DNA of 64,000 nt, taken from Alphaproteobacteria bacterium WMHbin7 (GTDB lineage: Bacteria > Pseudomonadota > Alphaproteobacteria > Rhodospirillales > WMHbin7). Below the pieces are notes generated by a model that worked only from the letters and a program-made list of their open reading frames with translations, was not told the DNA's origin and did not search any database. This document shows positions 16,574 to 26,306 of the stretch, in pieces. The position numbers and the translations under genes are program-made. Position 1 is the stretch's first letter. Every line of letters begins with the position of its first letter. Location of the stretch: contig PDZW01000001.1 of NCBI GenBank assembly GCA_002753155.1, forward strand, positions 62,001 through 126,000, read 5' to 3'.

Positions 16574-16845
16574 CTCATCCCAGGGCCAACATTCCCGACA
16601 ATCTGTGTCCAGTGGCGACCGAGCTTTCGGGCATGCTCCCCGGCGACTGGCGGGCCATGCGTCCCGTGGTGGACCGCGACAAATGCGTCAAATGCGCGGT
16701 CTGCTGGATGTTCTGCCCGGTCCAGTGCATCAAGGAAATGCCCGCCTGGTTCGACGTCAACTATGCCACCTGCAAGGGCTGCGGCATCTGCGCCAACGAA
16801 TGTCCGCACCGCGCCATCGCCATGGTCGAGGAGCCCCAGGCATGA
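16570..16845 (+). CDS. padF: Phenylglyoxylate dehydrogenase delta subunit (2x 4Fe-4S ferredoxin)
   Basis: A 91-residue ferredoxin-type subunit with two 4Fe-4S motifs, CVKCAVCWMFCP and CKGCGICANECP. This is the delta subunit form of 2-oxoacid oxidoreductases. An N-terminal arm of about 35 residues precedes the clusters, as is usual. It overlaps padE and padG by ATGA at both ends. Confidence 0.8.
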   Translation: MTHPRANIPDNLCPVATELSGMLPGDWRAMRPVVDRDKCVKCAVCWMFCPVQCIKEMPAWFDVNYATCKGCGICANECPHRAIAMVEEPQA

Positions 16846-18062
16846 CGGCACTTTCCAAACCCGGCAAGGTTGTCGTGCTGGATGGCAACGAGGCCGCCGC
16901 CAAGGGGGTAGCGCTCGCGCGTCCCGATGTGGTGGCGGTCTATCCCATCACGCCCCAATCGTCGCTGGTCGAGCATCTGTCCAGCCTGATCGCTTCGGGC
17001 GAGTTGGATGCCGAGCTGATGAATGTCGAAGGCGAGCATTCGGTTCTGTCGGCGTTGCAGGGCGCAGCCCTGGCCGGAGCCAGAACCTATACCGCCACCT
17101 CAGGCCCGGGGCTTGCCTTCATGTTCGAGCCCTATATCCGCCAGCCCGGCCTGCGCCTGCCCATGGTGGCCTCGCTGGTGACCAGGGACACGCTGACGCC
17201 GCAATGCGTCTGGGGCGGCCACCAGGATGCCATGCTGGTGCGTGAATGCGGCTGGATTCACATGTATTGCGAAACTGTGCAGGAAATCCTGGATAGCGTG
17301 ATCATGGGCTATAAGGTGGCCGAGCATCCTGAAATCATGCTGCCGGTCAATGTCAATCACGACGGCAATTACCTGTCCTTTGGCGTCACGCGCTGCGAGA
17401 TTCCCGAGCAGGCCCTGGTTGATGATTTCCTGGGGCCTAAGAACATCAACTGGCATGCCGCCCTCGACCCCGAGCGTCCGATGTCGGTGGACCCGCTGAC
17501 CGGCAATGCGGGCGGCGCCGGGCCTTCAATGTTCGTGCGCTACCGCAAGGGTCAGACCGAGGCCATGGCGCATGCCCTTGATATCATCGCCGAGGTTCAT
17601 GCCGACTGGGCCGCCCGCACCGGGCGCCATCATGCGCCCCTGGTCGAGGAATATCGCTTGGAGGGTGCCGAGGTGGCCCTGATAACGCTGGGCAGCATGA
17701 CAGGCGCCGCCAAGGATTGTTGCGATGCCTTGCGGGCAGGTGGGCGCAAGGTGGGCGTGATCAAGGTGAAGACCTATCGGCCTTTCCCGGTGGCCGCGAT
17801 GGCCCGCGCCCTTTCCCAGGTGAAGGCGGTGGGTGTGATGGATCGTTCGGTCAGTTATGGCTGGAACTCTGGCCCCATGCATCAGGACACGCTCTCCACG
17901 CTGGGCAAGACGGGACTCCGCATGCCCTGCCTGTCCTTTATTGGCGGGCTGGCCGGAGCCGACATCACCGAGGCGCATTTCGAGCGCGCCTATGACGCTG
18001 TGTTCAAGGCGGCTTCGGGCGACATGCCACCCGGCCCCCTCTGGGTCAACGAGAAGGATTAG
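16842..18062 (+). CDS. padG: Phenylglyoxylate dehydrogenase alpha subunit
   Basis: A 406-residue alpha subunit of the 2-oxoacid:ferredoxin oxidoreductase family. Visible blocks are VYPITPQSSLVEHLS (residues about 31-45), NVEGEHSVLSALQGAALAGARTYT split over the Pyr domain, TATSGPGLAFMFE, and a transketolase C-terminal-like domain (VALITLGSMTGAAKD, VKTYRPFP). It contributes to the TPP site made with PadI. The ATG at 16842 overlaps the padF stop; an upstream in-frame start at 16605 would overlap padF entirely and is rejected. Confidence 0.8.
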   Translation: MTALSKPGKVVVLDGNEAAAKGVALARPDVVAVYPITPQSSLVEHLSSLIASGELDAELMNVEGEHSVLSALQGAALAGARTYTATSGPGLAFMFEPYIRQPGLRLPMVASLVTRDTLTPQCVWGGHQDAMLVRECGWIHMYCETVQEILDSVIMGYKVAEHPEIMLPVNVNHDGNYLSFGVTRCEIPEQALVDDFLGPKNINWHAALDPERPMSVDPLTGNAGGAGPSMFVRYRKGQTEAMAHALDIIAEVHADWAARTGRHHAPLVEEYRLEGAEVALITLGSMTGAAKDCCDALRAGGRKVGVIKVKTYRPFPVAAMARALSQVKAVGVMDRSVSYGWNSGPMHQDTLSTLGKTGLRMPCLSFIGGLAGADITEAHFERAYDAVFKAASGDMPPGPLWVNEKD

Positions 18063-18065
18063 GGA

Positions 18066-19316
18066 ATGCAAAGCTGCACCTATCTCATCGTTGGGGCCAG
18101 TCATGCGGGTCTAGCCGCTGCCGATGCCATTCGCATGATCGATCCGGCCTCGCCCCTGATTCTGGCCAGCCGCGACTCACATCTGCCTTATTCGCCCACC
18201 ATCCTGCCCTATGTGGTGTCGGGGCGCTCAAAGGCGGAAAGAACCGCCCTGCGCAGCGAGGCCTTCTTCAAGGAAAAGAGCATCACTTTCCTGCGCCAGG
18301 CCCAGCTTCAATCGATCAATGCCGAAAAGGGCTTGGCCCATTTCGACCAGGGCACATCCATCCGCTTTGATAAGCTTCTGCTGGCCACCGGCGCCGCCCC
18401 CAGCCTTCCCGCAATTCCGGGCCTTGGGGATGTCGCCTTTCATGTGCTGCGCACCATGGACGATGCGCTTGGGCTGAAGACGGCGATGAAGGGGGCTAGG
18501 CGCGCCCTGGTTCTGGGAGCCGGGTTGATCGGCACCCATGCCGCCGAGAACATGGCCGAAGCGGGGATGACGGTCAGCATCGTCGAGCCCCAGATGCAAT
18601 TGCTGCCCGGCTATTTCGATAGCCAGGCATCAAGCCTGATCGAGAAGGCCTTCGAGGGCCACGGCATCGATCTGAAATTTGGCCGATCAGTTGCAAGCCT
18701 GAAACCCGGTGTCGCCGTGTTGGATGATGGACAGGACGTTCCGTTCGATCTTCTGCTGATCGCCACCGGGGTCAGGCCAGCACTTTCCTATCTTGATGGT
18801 TCGGGCATCCGAATTGACCGGGGCATTCTGGTCGATGAGCGTCAGCGCACGAATTTGCCCGCTGTCTGGGCGGCGGGAGATTGCGCCCAGGTCCGGCTCT
18901 TTCAATCCGAGGGCACCGGTGTTGCGGGCATTCTGCCCATGGCGGTGGAGCAGGGACGCATCGCGGGCCAGGGCATGGTGGACGACGAGGGACAAAAGCC
19001 TTTTCCTGGTGCTGTCTCGCTCAACACCTACAGCTTCTTCGGCCAGCAGGCGATTTCCGTGGGAGCGGGCATTTCGGGGGCTGACAGTCCGGGCACTGAA
19101 ACTGTCCTGCGCTTTGATGAGGGGGCTAAAACCTATCTGCGTCTGGTGCTGAAGGAGGATCGGCTGGTGGGGGCCGCTTCGGTCAATCATCCGCTTGATC
19201 CCGGCATTCTGTGGCAGCTTATCTTACGCCAAACCGATCTGTCCGATGTGAAGGAACGCTTTCTGGCCGATCCAAAAACGACAGGGCGTCTCTTGATGTC
19301 CAGGCTGTGGAGATAG
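18066..19316 (+). CDS. padH: Phenylglyoxylate dehydrogenase FAD/NAD oxidoreductase subunit
   Basis: A 416-residue flavoprotein with an FAD-binding start (YLIVGASHAGLAAADAI), a central NAD-binding fold (ALVLGAGLIGTHAAENMAEA) and a second FAD motif (VWAAGDCAQV). In the Azoarcus enzyme PadH lets the 2-oxoacid complex reduce NAD+ instead of ferredoxin, so its presence suggests NAD+-linked phenylglyoxylate oxidation here. The gene follows padG by 3 bases and precedes padI by 3 bases. Confidence 0.78.
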   Translation: MQSCTYLIVGASHAGLAAADAIRMIDPASPLILASRDSHLPYSPTILPYVVSGRSKAERTALRSEAFFKEKSITFLRQAQLQSINAEKGLAHFDQGTSIRFDKLLLATGAAPSLPAIPGLGDVAFHVLRTMDDALGLKTAMKGARRALVLGAGLIGTHAAENMAEAGMTVSIVEPQMQLLPGYFDSQASSLIEKAFEGHGIDLKFGRSVASLKPGVAVLDDGQDVPFDLLLIATGVRPALSYLDGSGIRIDRGILVDERQRTNLPAVWAAGDCAQVRLFQSEGTGVAGILPMAVEQGRIAGQGMVDDEGQKPFPGAVSLNTYSFFGQQAISVGAGISGADSPGTETVLRFDEGAKTYLRLVLKEDRLVGAASVNHPLDPGILWQLILRQTDLSDVKERFLADPKTTGRLLMSRLWR

Positions 19317-19319
19317 GCC

Positions 19320-20636
19320 ATGGGCGCTTTCAACAGCCTGACTTACAACGCCACCATCTGCCTGGGCTGCGGCGAATGCATGATGGCCTGCGCCAAGGCC
19401 AAATCGGGAGATGCCGATCGCTTCGATCAGTCGCGCATCAAGATTGTTCCTGCGGGCGACAACAAGTTCGAGGCCGCCCTGTGTCGCCAGTGCGGCGATG
19501 CCAAATGCGTCATGAACTGCCCGGCAGGTGCATTGACTAAGAACGCGGCCAGCGGCGTGGTGGATTGGAATGCCGATCTGTGCGTGAGCTGCCTGCTTTG
19601 TACCGTGGGCTGCGCCTATGGCAGCATCACCTTCGAATCCAGTGTCGGCCATGTCGCCAAATGCGATACCTGCGGAGGCGATCCCGCTTGCGTCAAGGTC
19701 TGCAAGAGCGGAGCGCTTGGTTACGTCACCACCGCCTCGATCTATAACGACTATGGCAAGCAGGAAGACCTGTTCGCGCCGGGCCTGGCCGCCTGTCAGG
19801 GCTGCAATTCGGAATTGATGATTCGCCATGTGCTAAGGCGTGTCGGGCGCAATGTGGTGGTGGCGGCTCCGCCCGGCTGCATTCCCGGCATGGGCACGGT
19901 GGGCTATAACGGAAAGGCGGGCGCCAAGGTGCCCATCTTTCATCCCCTGCTGACCAATACCGCCAGCATGCTGGCGGGCTTGAAGCGCACCTATGAGCGT
20001 CAGGGCAGGGATGTCACGGCGCTTGCTCTGGCGGGCGACGGCGGGGCTTCGGATGTGGGATTCCAGTCGCTTTCGGGGGCGGCCGAGCGCGGCGAGCATA
20101 TCCTCTTCCTGTGTTTCGACAACGAAGGCTATATGAATACCGGCATGCAGGCCTCGAGTGCGACCAGCTTCGGCTCCTGGACCAGCACGACGCCGGTGGG
20201 CGACAAGCTTCAGGGCAAGCGCACTGATGCCAAGAATCTGCCCATGGTCATGATGATGCATAATGCGGCCTATGTCGCCACCGCCTCCAGCGTTTTCATG
20301 GAAGATTTCTACAGAAAGCTGGACAAGGCGCTGGCCGCCTCGAAGCAGGGTTTCGCCTATCTGCATCTCTATGCGCCCTGTCCCTCGGGCTGGCGCTTTC
20401 CGGCGAGCCTCACCATCGATGTCTGCCGCTTGATGGTGGAAAGCAATTTCGTGACACTCTGGGAATACACGCCAGAAACCGGATTGGTCTTCACAAGGCC
20501 CACCGATAAGCCGAAGCCCCTGGAAAGCTACTTGAAGGCGATTGGAAAATACCGCCACCTGGCCCAGGAGCAGGTGGACAGAATCAAGAAACTGTTGGAG
20601 GATCGGCTGGCCATGTTGAAGCGTTTTGTGCGCTAA
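19320..20636 (+). CDS. padI: Phenylglyoxylate dehydrogenase beta subunit fused to N-terminal ferredoxin domain
   Basis: A 438-residue protein. Residues about 1-150 form a polyferredoxin domain with four cysteine clusters (CLGCGECMMACAK, CRQCGDAKCVMNCP, CVSCLLCTVGCAYG, CDTCGGDPACVKVCK). Residues about 160-430 are the TPP-binding beta subunit (CQGCNSELMIRHVLRRVGR, APPGCIPGMG, AGDGGASDVGFQSLSGAAER with DNEGYMNTGMQ after it). The fusion is the form known for PadI. It binds TPP and, with PadG, decarboxylates phenylglyoxylate. It ends 32 bases before padJ. Confidence 0.8.
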   Translation: MGAFNSLTYNATICLGCGECMMACAKAKSGDADRFDQSRIKIVPAGDNKFEAALCRQCGDAKCVMNCPAGALTKNAASGVVDWNADLCVSCLLCTVGCAYGSITFESSVGHVAKCDTCGGDPACVKVCKSGALGYVTTASIYNDYGKQEDLFAPGLAACQGCNSELMIRHVLRRVGRNVVVAAPPGCIPGMGTVGYNGKAGAKVPIFHPLLTNTASMLAGLKRTYERQGRDVTALALAGDGGASDVGFQSLSGAAERGEHILFLCFDNEGYMNTGMQASSATSFGSWTSTTPVGDKLQGKRTDAKNLPMVMMMHNAAYVATASSVFMEDFYRKLDKALAASKQGFAYLHLYAPCPSGWRFPASLTIDVCRLMVESNFVTLWEYTPETGLVFTRPTDKPKPLESYLKAIGKYRHLAQEQVDRIKKLLEDRLAMLKRFVR

Positions 20637-20668
20637 TTAGGCCGCCAGGAAGAAGAAGGGGAGACGAC

Positions 20669-21982
20669 ATGACCAGCAAACAGATGTACCAGCCCGACAT
20701 CGAAACCATGCCCAGGGCCAAGCTGGCCGAGGTGCAACTGGCCCGTCTGAAAAAGATCGTGCGCCACGCTTATGACAATGTGCCGCATTACAAGGCGTCG
20801 TTCGACAAAGCAGGGGTCAAGCCCGATGACCTTAAGGAACTGGCCGACATCGCCCGCTTCCCCTTTACGGTCAAGAACGATCTTCGCGATAATTACCCCT
20901 TCAAGATGTTCGCAGTCCCGCGCGAGAAAGTGGTGCGCATTCACGCCTCGTCGGGCACCACCGGCAAGCCCACCGTGGTCGGCTATACGCCGGCCGACAT
21001 CAACAACTGGGCCGATCTGATGGCGCGCTCGATGATGGGGGCGGGGGCGCGCCCCGGCGATGTCATCCACAATGCCTATGGCTACGGCCTGTTCACCGGC
21101 GGCCTGGGAGCCCATTACGGCGCCGAGCGGCTGGGGGCTTCGGTAGTGCCGATGTCGGGGGGCAATACCGAAAAGCAGATCGTGCTGATTCAAGATTTCG
21201 GGGCGCGCGTCTTGTGCGCCACCCCCTCCTACGCGCTCAACATCGCCGAAGTGGCCGAGAAGGAGGGGATTGATCTCAGAAAATCGACCCTGAAGATCGG
21301 CATTTTCGGAGCCGAGCCCTGGAGCGAGCAGATGCGGGCCGAGCTTGACGAGCGGCTGGGAATCAAGGCGGTCGATATCTACGGCCTGTCCGAGATCATG
21401 GGGCCGGGCGTAGCCGCCGAATGCGAGCATCGCGTCGGCCTGCATGGCTGGGAGGATCATTTCCTCTTTGAGATCGTCGATCCCGATACCATGCAGCCCA
21501 TGCCCATGGGCCAGCCCGGAGAGTTGGTCATCACCACGCTGACCAAGGAAGCGCTGCCCATCATTCGCTATCGCACCAGAGACATCACGAAGCTGACCGA
21601 CGAGACCTGCGCTTGCGGGCGTACGCATACGCGAATTCTGCGCGTCACGGGGCGCAATGACGACATGCTGATCATCCGTGGGGTCAATGTCTATCCCAGC
21701 CAGATCGAATCGGTGATGGTGGGACGCCCCGGCGTGTCGCCGCACTACCAACTCGTCGTGCAGCGTGACGGCAATCTGGATACGCTGACCGTCGAGGTCG
21801 AGGCCGAGCCCGGCATGGCGACCAGCCAGGAGGCCTATGATTCTATCGGCAAGGATGTGCAGCACCATATCAAGACGATGATCGGCGTATCGTGTCGTGT
21901 CGTGGTGCTGTCGCCCGGCGAGATTCCCCGCTCGATGGGCAAGGCGGTGCGTGTGCGCGACCTGCGCAAGAAACCGGCGTGA
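20669..21982 (+). CDS. padJ: Phenylacetate-CoA ligase
   Basis: A 437-residue adenylate-forming ligase of the PaaK type, normal length. The phosphate loop is SSGTTGKPTVVGYT (about residue 95), followed by YGLSEIMGPGVAAEC and the hinge region TGRNDDMLIIRGVNVYPSQIE. It activates phenylacetate to phenylacetyl-CoA, the first step of the pathway that the preceding genes continue. Activity on other aryl-acetates is possible. GGGGAG lies before the ATG. It ends in a GTGA overlap with the MarR gene. Confidence 0.85.
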   Translation: MTSKQMYQPDIETMPRAKLAEVQLARLKKIVRHAYDNVPHYKASFDKAGVKPDDLKELADIARFPFTVKNDLRDNYPFKMFAVPREKVVRIHASSGTTGKPTVVGYTPADINNWADLMARSMMGAGARPGDVIHNAYGYGLFTGGLGAHYGAERLGASVVPMSGGNTEKQIVLIQDFGARVLCATPSYALNIAEVAEKEGIDLRKSTLKIGIFGAEPWSEQMRAELDERLGIKAVDIYGLSEIMGPGVAAECEHRVGLHGWEDHFLFEIVDPDTMQPMPMGQPGELVITTLTKEALPIIRYRTRDITKLTDETCACGRTHTRILRVTGRNDDMLIIRGVNVYPSQIESVMVGRPGVSPHYQLVVQRDGNLDTLTVEVEAEPGMATSQEAYDSIGKDVQHHIKTMIGVSCRVVVLSPGEIPRSMGKAVRVRDLRKKPA

Positions 21983-22437
21983 GTCAGACCCGGGCCAAGC
22001 GAGGAGTGGAACTCGGCTTTCTCGATGGCCTGATCGGTTTTCGCCTGCGTCTGGCGCAGGTTTCGCTGTTCGAGGATTTCGAGCGGGCACTCCGCCCCTT
22101 CGACATCACGCCCACGCGCTTTGGCGCCCTGGTCTTGATCGAGGCCAATTCGGGCTTAAGCCAGATGCAATTGGCCAAGGCGATCCGGCTTGACCGCTCG
22201 ACGCTGGTTGCCCTGCTCGATCACCTGGAGGGCAAGGGGCTGGTCAAGCGCCGTCCATCGCCCACTGACAAGCGGACCAACGAACTGGTTTTGACCGACG
22301 AGGGGCGCAAGCTGCTGACCAAAGCCAAGCGCCGGGTGCAAGAGCATGAGAAGCGCCTGTTTGGAAAACTGAGTGCCAGCGACCGGGCGGAATTGAAACG
22401 CATGCTGGAAGCGGTGTCGACATATAAAAGATTATAA
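21979..22437 (+). CDS. MarR-family transcriptional regulator
   Basis: A 152-residue winged helix-turn-helix protein. The recognition region is LSQMQLAKAIRLDRSTLVALLDHLEGKGLVKRRPSPTDKR read across about residues 57-97 and the wing follows (NELVLTDEGRKLL). The start is the GTG at 21979 that overlaps the padJ stop, which fits the coupling seen through the operon; an in-frame start at 21892 lies inside padJ. Position between the pad genes and hcrCAB suggests it controls one or both, in the manner of BadR-type MarR regulators of aromatic pathways; the ligand, likely an aryl-CoA, is inferred. Confidence 0.8.
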   Translation: MSQTRAKRGVELGFLDGLIGFRLRLAQVSLFEDFERALRPFDITPTRFGALVLIEANSGLSQMQLAKAIRLDRSTLVALLDHLEGKGLVKRRPSPTDKRTNELVLTDEGRKLLTKAKRRVQEHEKRLFGKLSASDRAELKRMLEAVSTYKRL

Positions 22438-22463
22438 CACGCTGTAATGTAACGACTAAAAAC

Positions 22464-22494
22464 GTTTGACGACAAACAAAAGCCGCCGTATTCT
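22464..22494 (+). promoter_or_regulatory. Putative sigma-70 promoter of hcrCAB with overlapping dyad
   Basis: TTGACG (22466-22471), 17 bases, TATTCT (22489-22494) forms a good promoter 25 bases before the hcrC start. The inverted repeat GTTTG-ACGA-CAAAC (22464-22477) covers the -35 box and could be an operator for the adjacent MarR protein. Spacing and match are read directly; function is inferred. Confidence 0.5.
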
Positions 22495-22518
22495 GAGATT
22501 ATTCGTGGAGGCGTCGTC

Positions 22519-22977
22519 ATGAAATCTATCTTGAGCCTTTGGGTGAATGGTCGGTTGCGCGAGGATGCGGTCGATTCCGCAACGCTGCTGCTCGATTATC
22601 TGCGCGACCAGTTGGGGCTGACCGGCACCAAGCAGGGCTGCGACGGTGGCGAATGCGGGGCCTGCACGGTTCTGGTCGATGACCGCCCACGCCTGGCCTG
22701 CATCACCCTGGCCCATCAGGTGGCGGGAAGGCGGGTCGAGACCATTGAGGGTCTTGCTCAGAACGGGCGCTTAAGCCGCCTGCAACAGGCCTTTCACGAA
22801 AAACTGGGCACGCAGTGCGGCTTTTGCACGCCCGGCATGATCATGGCCGCCGAGGCCTTGCTGCGCCAAAATCCCGATCCAACCGCCCAGGAGATCAAGA
22901 CGGCGCTGTCGGGCAATCTGTGCCGCTGTACGGGCTATGTGAAGATCGTCGAGGCGGTTCGGGAGGCGGTACTATGA
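22519..22977 (+). CDS. hcrC: 4-hydroxybenzoyl-CoA reductase gamma (2Fe-2S) subunit
   Basis: A 152-residue xanthine-oxidase-family iron-sulfur subunit with both 2Fe-2S sites: plant-type (Cys41, 46, 49, 61 in [14 protein letters not shown] and after) and alpha-helical type (Cys100, 103, 135, 137 in [11 protein letters not shown] and NLCRCTGY). It relays electrons toward the molybdenum site. The ATG at 22519 follows a GGAGG. It overlaps hcrA by ATGA. Identity as the Hcr enzyme rests mainly on the hcrB neighbour. Confidence 0.85.
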   Translation: MKSILSLWVNGRLREDAVDSATLLLDYLRDQLGLTGTKQGCDGGECGACTVLVDDRPRLACITLAHQVAGRRVETIEGLAQNGRLSRLQQAFHEKLGTQCGFCTPGMIMAAEALLRQNPDPTAQEIKTALSGNLCRCTGYVKIVEAVREAVL

Positions 22978-25283
22978 ATGCGCTCGTCCCACGCAATGGC
23001 AAGATCGGCGCCCGCACACCCTTGATCGATGGGGTGGAAAAGGTGACGGGCAAGGCCAAATACACCGCCGATCTGGCCCATGTCGGCGCTTTGGTGGGTA
23101 AGATTCTGCGCTCGACCAAGGCGCATGCCCGCATTCTCTCGATCGATGTTTCGAAGGCCCTGGCGCTGCCCGGCGTCGTGGCCGTGGTAACCGGGGCCGA
23201 TACGCCGGTTCCCTTCGGCGTTCTGCCGATTGCCGAGAATGAATATCCCCTGGCGCGTGAGAAGGTGCGCTATCGGGGCGATCCGGTAGCGGCATTGGCG
23301 GCGATTGACGAAAAGACGGCCGAGGCGGCACTTCGACTGATCCATGTCGATTACGAGGAGTTGCCCGCCTATTACGATCCCAGAAAGGCCATGGCCCCGG
23401 GCGCAGTACCCCTGCATGACGACAAGCCCAACAATGTGCTGCGCGAAGTGCATAACGAATTCGGCGATGCCGAGGCGGGATTCGCTAAGGCCGATCTGGT
23501 GCGCTCGAAAACCTATCGCTTCGCCGAGGTCAACCATGTCCATATCGAACCCAATGCCAGCCTGGCCGATTACGATCCCGAGCGCGGTTATCTGACGCTG
23601 CACACCACGACCCAGGTTCCCTATTACGTCCATCTGAAAGTGGCGCAGTGCCTGCAAATGGATACCTCGCGCATTCGCGTGGTCAAGCCCTTCCTGGGCG
23701 GCGGTTTTGGGGCGCGCACGGAAACCCTAAGCTTCGAGATCATCGCAGCCCTGCTGGCCGTGAAGGCCGAGGGCAAGGTGCGCCTGCTTCAAAGCCGCGA
23801 GGAAACCTTTATTTCGCACAGAGGACGCCCTGCTGCCGAGATCACCATGAAGCTGGGCCTTACCAAAGACGGCAAGATCACTGCCTGTCATGCCGATGTC
23901 GTGCAGACGGGCGGGGCCTATGCCGGCTATGGCATCATCACCATTCTGTATTCCGGAGCCCTTCTGCACGGGCTTTACGACATTCCGGCCATCAAGCACG
24001 ATGCTTGGCGCGTCTATACCAACACCCCGCCCTGCGGAGCCATGCGCGGCCACGGCACGGTGGACAGCCGCGCCGCCTTCGAGGACCTGCTTAACCTGAT
24101 GGCCGAGGAACTGGGGCTTGATCCCTTTCAGGTGCGCAGGATAAATCTGATACCTCAGATTCCTTATACCACCATGCTGGCCCAGAAGGTCATGAGCTAT
24201 GGCTTGCCCGAATGTCTGGACAAGGTGATGCAGGCCTCGGGCTGGGCCGAGCGGCGGGGCAAAATGCCCAAGGGCAGGGGCCTCGGCCTGGGTTGCGCCC
24301 ATTTCGTCTCTGGCACCTCAACGCCCAAGCACTGGACCGGAGAGCCGCATGCCACGGTGAATCTCAAGGTCGATTTCGACGGCGGCCTGACGCTTTTTAC
24401 CGGGGCTGCCGATATCGGCCAGGGCTCCAGTACCATGGCGGCCCAGGTGGTGGCCGAGGTGCTGGGTGTCGATATCAAGCGCATCAGCGTGATCGCCGCC
24501 GACAGCGCGCTGACGCCTAAGGACAATGGCAGCTATTCCTCGCGCGTCACCTTCATGATGGGCAATGCAGCCCTTGATGCCGCCACCCAGCTTAAGGAAA
24601 AACTGGCGCAAGCAGCGGCGCGCAAACTGGAAGCCAGGCCCGAGGATATCGTCAATCACGACGAGCATTTCATGGTGGCGGGCAGCCAGGACAAGGGCCT
24701 GGCCTTCGGCGACGTGGTCAAGGAGGCCCTGATCGATACCGGCACCATCACGGTCAAGGGAACCTTCGCCTGCCCCAAGGAATTCATGGGCGACAAGGCG
24801 ATCAGGGGCAGCGCCATCGGCGCCACCATGGGTTTTTGTTATTCCGCCCAGGTGGTGGAAGCCGAGGTCGACGAGATTACCGGCAAGGTCAGGCCCATCA
24901 AGGTCTGGGTGGCGGTGGATGTGGGCCGAGCACTCAATCCCCTGGCGGTTGAGGGTCAGATTCAGGGCGGCGTCTGGATGGGCATGGGCCAGGCCCTTTC
25001 GGAAGAAACCCGCTTCGAGGATGGGCGCATGCTGCATGCCAATCTGATCGATTACCGGGTGCCCACCATGCTGGACAGTCCGGATATCGAGGTGATCATC
25101 GTTGAAAGCATCGATCCCAACGGCCCCTTCGGCGCCAAGGAAGCCTCTGAGGGCATGCTGGCGGGATTTCTGCCTGCCGTGATGGATGCTGTGCATGAGG
25201 CCACCGGAATCCGTCCCGACCAGTTGCCCTTAAGCCCCGAGCGCATGGCAGACTATCTGGATGCGAAGGAGGCGGCGCAATGA
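22974..25283 (+). CDS. hcrA: 4-hydroxybenzoyl-CoA reductase alpha (molybdenum) subunit
   Basis: A 769-residue molybdopterin catalytic subunit of the xanthine oxidase family, full length. Visible blocks are [12 protein letters not shown] near the start, [11 protein letters not shown] (cofactor loop), [26 protein letters not shown] and GAKEASEG, which holds the conserved active-site Glu. With HcrB and HcrC it removes the ring hydroxyl of 4-hydroxybenzoyl-CoA to give benzoyl-CoA, a key anaerobic step. The start at 22974 overlaps the hcrC stop; the longer frame from 22815 overlaps hcrC and is rejected. Confidence 0.85.
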   Translation: MNALVPRNGKIGARTPLIDGVEKVTGKAKYTADLAHVGALVGKILRSTKAHARILSIDVSKALALPGVVAVVTGADTPVPFGVLPIAENEYPLAREKVRYRGDPVAALAAIDEKTAEAALRLIHVDYEELPAYYDPRKAMAPGAVPLHDDKPNNVLREVHNEFGDAEAGFAKADLVRSKTYRFAEVNHVHIEPNASLADYDPERGYLTLHTTTQVPYYVHLKVAQCLQMDTSRIRVVKPFLGGGFGARTETLSFEIIAALLAVKAEGKVRLLQSREETFISHRGRPAAEITMKLGLTKDGKITACHADVVQTGGAYAGYGIITILYSGALLHGLYDIPAIKHDAWRVYTNTPPCGAMRGHGTVDSRAAFEDLLNLMAEELGLDPFQVRRINLIPQIPYTTMLAQKVMSYGLPECLDKVMQASGWAERRGKMPKGRGLGLGCAHFVSGTSTPKHWTGEPHATVNLKVDFDGGLTLFTGAADIGQGSSTMAAQVVAEVLGVDIKRISVIAADSALTPKDNGSYSSRVTFMMGNAALDAATQLKEKLAQAAARKLEARPEDIVNHDEHFMVAGSQDKGLAFGDVVKEALIDTGTITVKGTFACPKEFMGDKAIRGSAIGATMGFCYSAQVVEAEVDEITGKVRPIKVWVAVDVGRALNPLAVEGQIQGGVWMGMGQALSEETRFEDGRMLHANLIDYRVPTMLDSPDIEVIIVESIDPNGPFGAKEASEGMLAGFLPAVMDAVHEATGIRPDQLPLSPERMADYLDAKEAAQ

Positions 25284-26248
25284 ATTTGCTTGGCGACTTC
25301 AATCTGCTGCGCCCAACTTCGCTGGATGAGGCCGTGAAGGCTCTTTCAGGCGAGGGGGCACAGCCCATCGCGGGGGGCACCGATCTGTTGCCTAATCTGC
25401 GACGCGGCTTGAGCAAGCCCAAACTGCTGGTCGATCTGTCGGCTCTTGATCATTGCTCGGATATTGTTGCATTGCCTGATGGCACTGTGCGTATCGGCGC
25501 CCTTGTTACCTTGGAAGCGCTTGTTGACTCTCCTTTGATTCCAGAAGCCGTCAAGCAGGCGGCCCTGGGTGTCGCCGGTCCCACGCACCGAGCGCAAGGT
25601 ACGCTGGGCGGCAATCTGTGCCAGGATACGCGCTGCGTTTTCTATAATCAGAGCGACTGGTGGCGTGAGGGCAATGGGTTTTGCCTGAAATATCAGGGCG
25701 ACAAATGCCATGTCGTGGCGAAAAGCGATCGCTGCTACGCCACCTATCATGGCGACATCGCCCCGGCCCTGATGGTGCTGGAGGCCAGGGCCGAGATCGT
25801 GGGGCCCGAGGGCTCGCGCCGCATTCTGCTGGCGGAACTGTTCCGTGAGAAGGGTGACGATCACCTGACCTTGTCGCCGGGCGAAATTCTCTTGGCTATT
25901 TCGCTTCCAGCCATGAAAGGGTGGAACGCCGCTTATGAAAAGGCCCGGGTGCGGGAAGCCATCGAATTTCCCCTGGCCGGCGTTGCCGTTGCTTTGAAGC
26001 GCGAGAAGGGCCGGATCGCTGGCTTGCGCGTGGCGATCACGGGGGCCAATTCCGCCCCCCTGATGGTGCCGGTAGACGAGTTGGTGGGGCAGGAATGGGG
26101 CGACGCTGTCGCCGAAACTCTGGGCAAACAGGTCCGGAAAACCGCGAATGTGCTGAAATCCACCATTACCGGGGCCAAATACCGCCGCCGCATGCTGCTT
26201 GCCTTGGCCAGGAAACTTGCCAGCCAACTGTGGATAAAGGCCGCTTGA
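25280..26248 (+). CDS. hcrB: 4-hydroxybenzoyl-CoA reductase beta (FAD, 4Fe-4S) subunit
   Basis: A 322-residue FAD-binding subunit of the molybdenum hydroxylase family. The FAD region shows [13 protein letters not shown] and [12 protein letters not shown]. It carries the insertion that is special to 4-hydroxybenzoyl-CoA reductase: Cys119, 135, 143 and 152, with spacing 16-8-9 identical to the 4Fe-4S ligands Cys122/138/146/155 of the Thauera enzyme. Ordinary xanthine-oxidase-type FAD subunits lack this cluster, so it is the strongest evidence for the Hcr call. It overlaps hcrA by ATGA and ends the aromatic island. Confidence 0.88.
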   Translation: MNLLGDFNLLRPTSLDEAVKALSGEGAQPIAGGTDLLPNLRRGLSKPKLLVDLSALDHCSDIVALPDGTVRIGALVTLEALVDSPLIPEAVKQAALGVAGPTHRAQGTLGGNLCQDTRCVFYNQSDWWREGNGFCLKYQGDKCHVVAKSDRCYATYHGDIAPALMVLEARAEIVGPEGSRRILLAELFREKGDDHLTLSPGEILLAISLPAMKGWNAAYEKARVREAIEFPLAGVAVALKREKGRIAGLRVAITGANSAPLMVPVDELVGQEWGDAVAETLGKQVRKTANVLKSTITGAKYRRRMLLALARKLASQLWIKAA

Positions 26249-26265
26249 CGGAGAGGGGAGAAAGG

Positions 26266-26292
26266 ATCATTTGTACAAGATGTACAAATGAT
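26266..26292. promoter_or_regulatory. Perfect palindromic operator of the Phd/RelE locus
   Basis: A perfect 12-base inverted repeat (arm ATCATTTGTACA, 3-base spacer) ends 14 bases before the antitoxin ATG. It contains the TGTACA core known from YefM-YoeB operators. Autorepression by the downstream antitoxin is therefore likely. Confidence 0.7.
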
Positions 26293-26306
26293 ACTGGGAG
26301 GATGAT

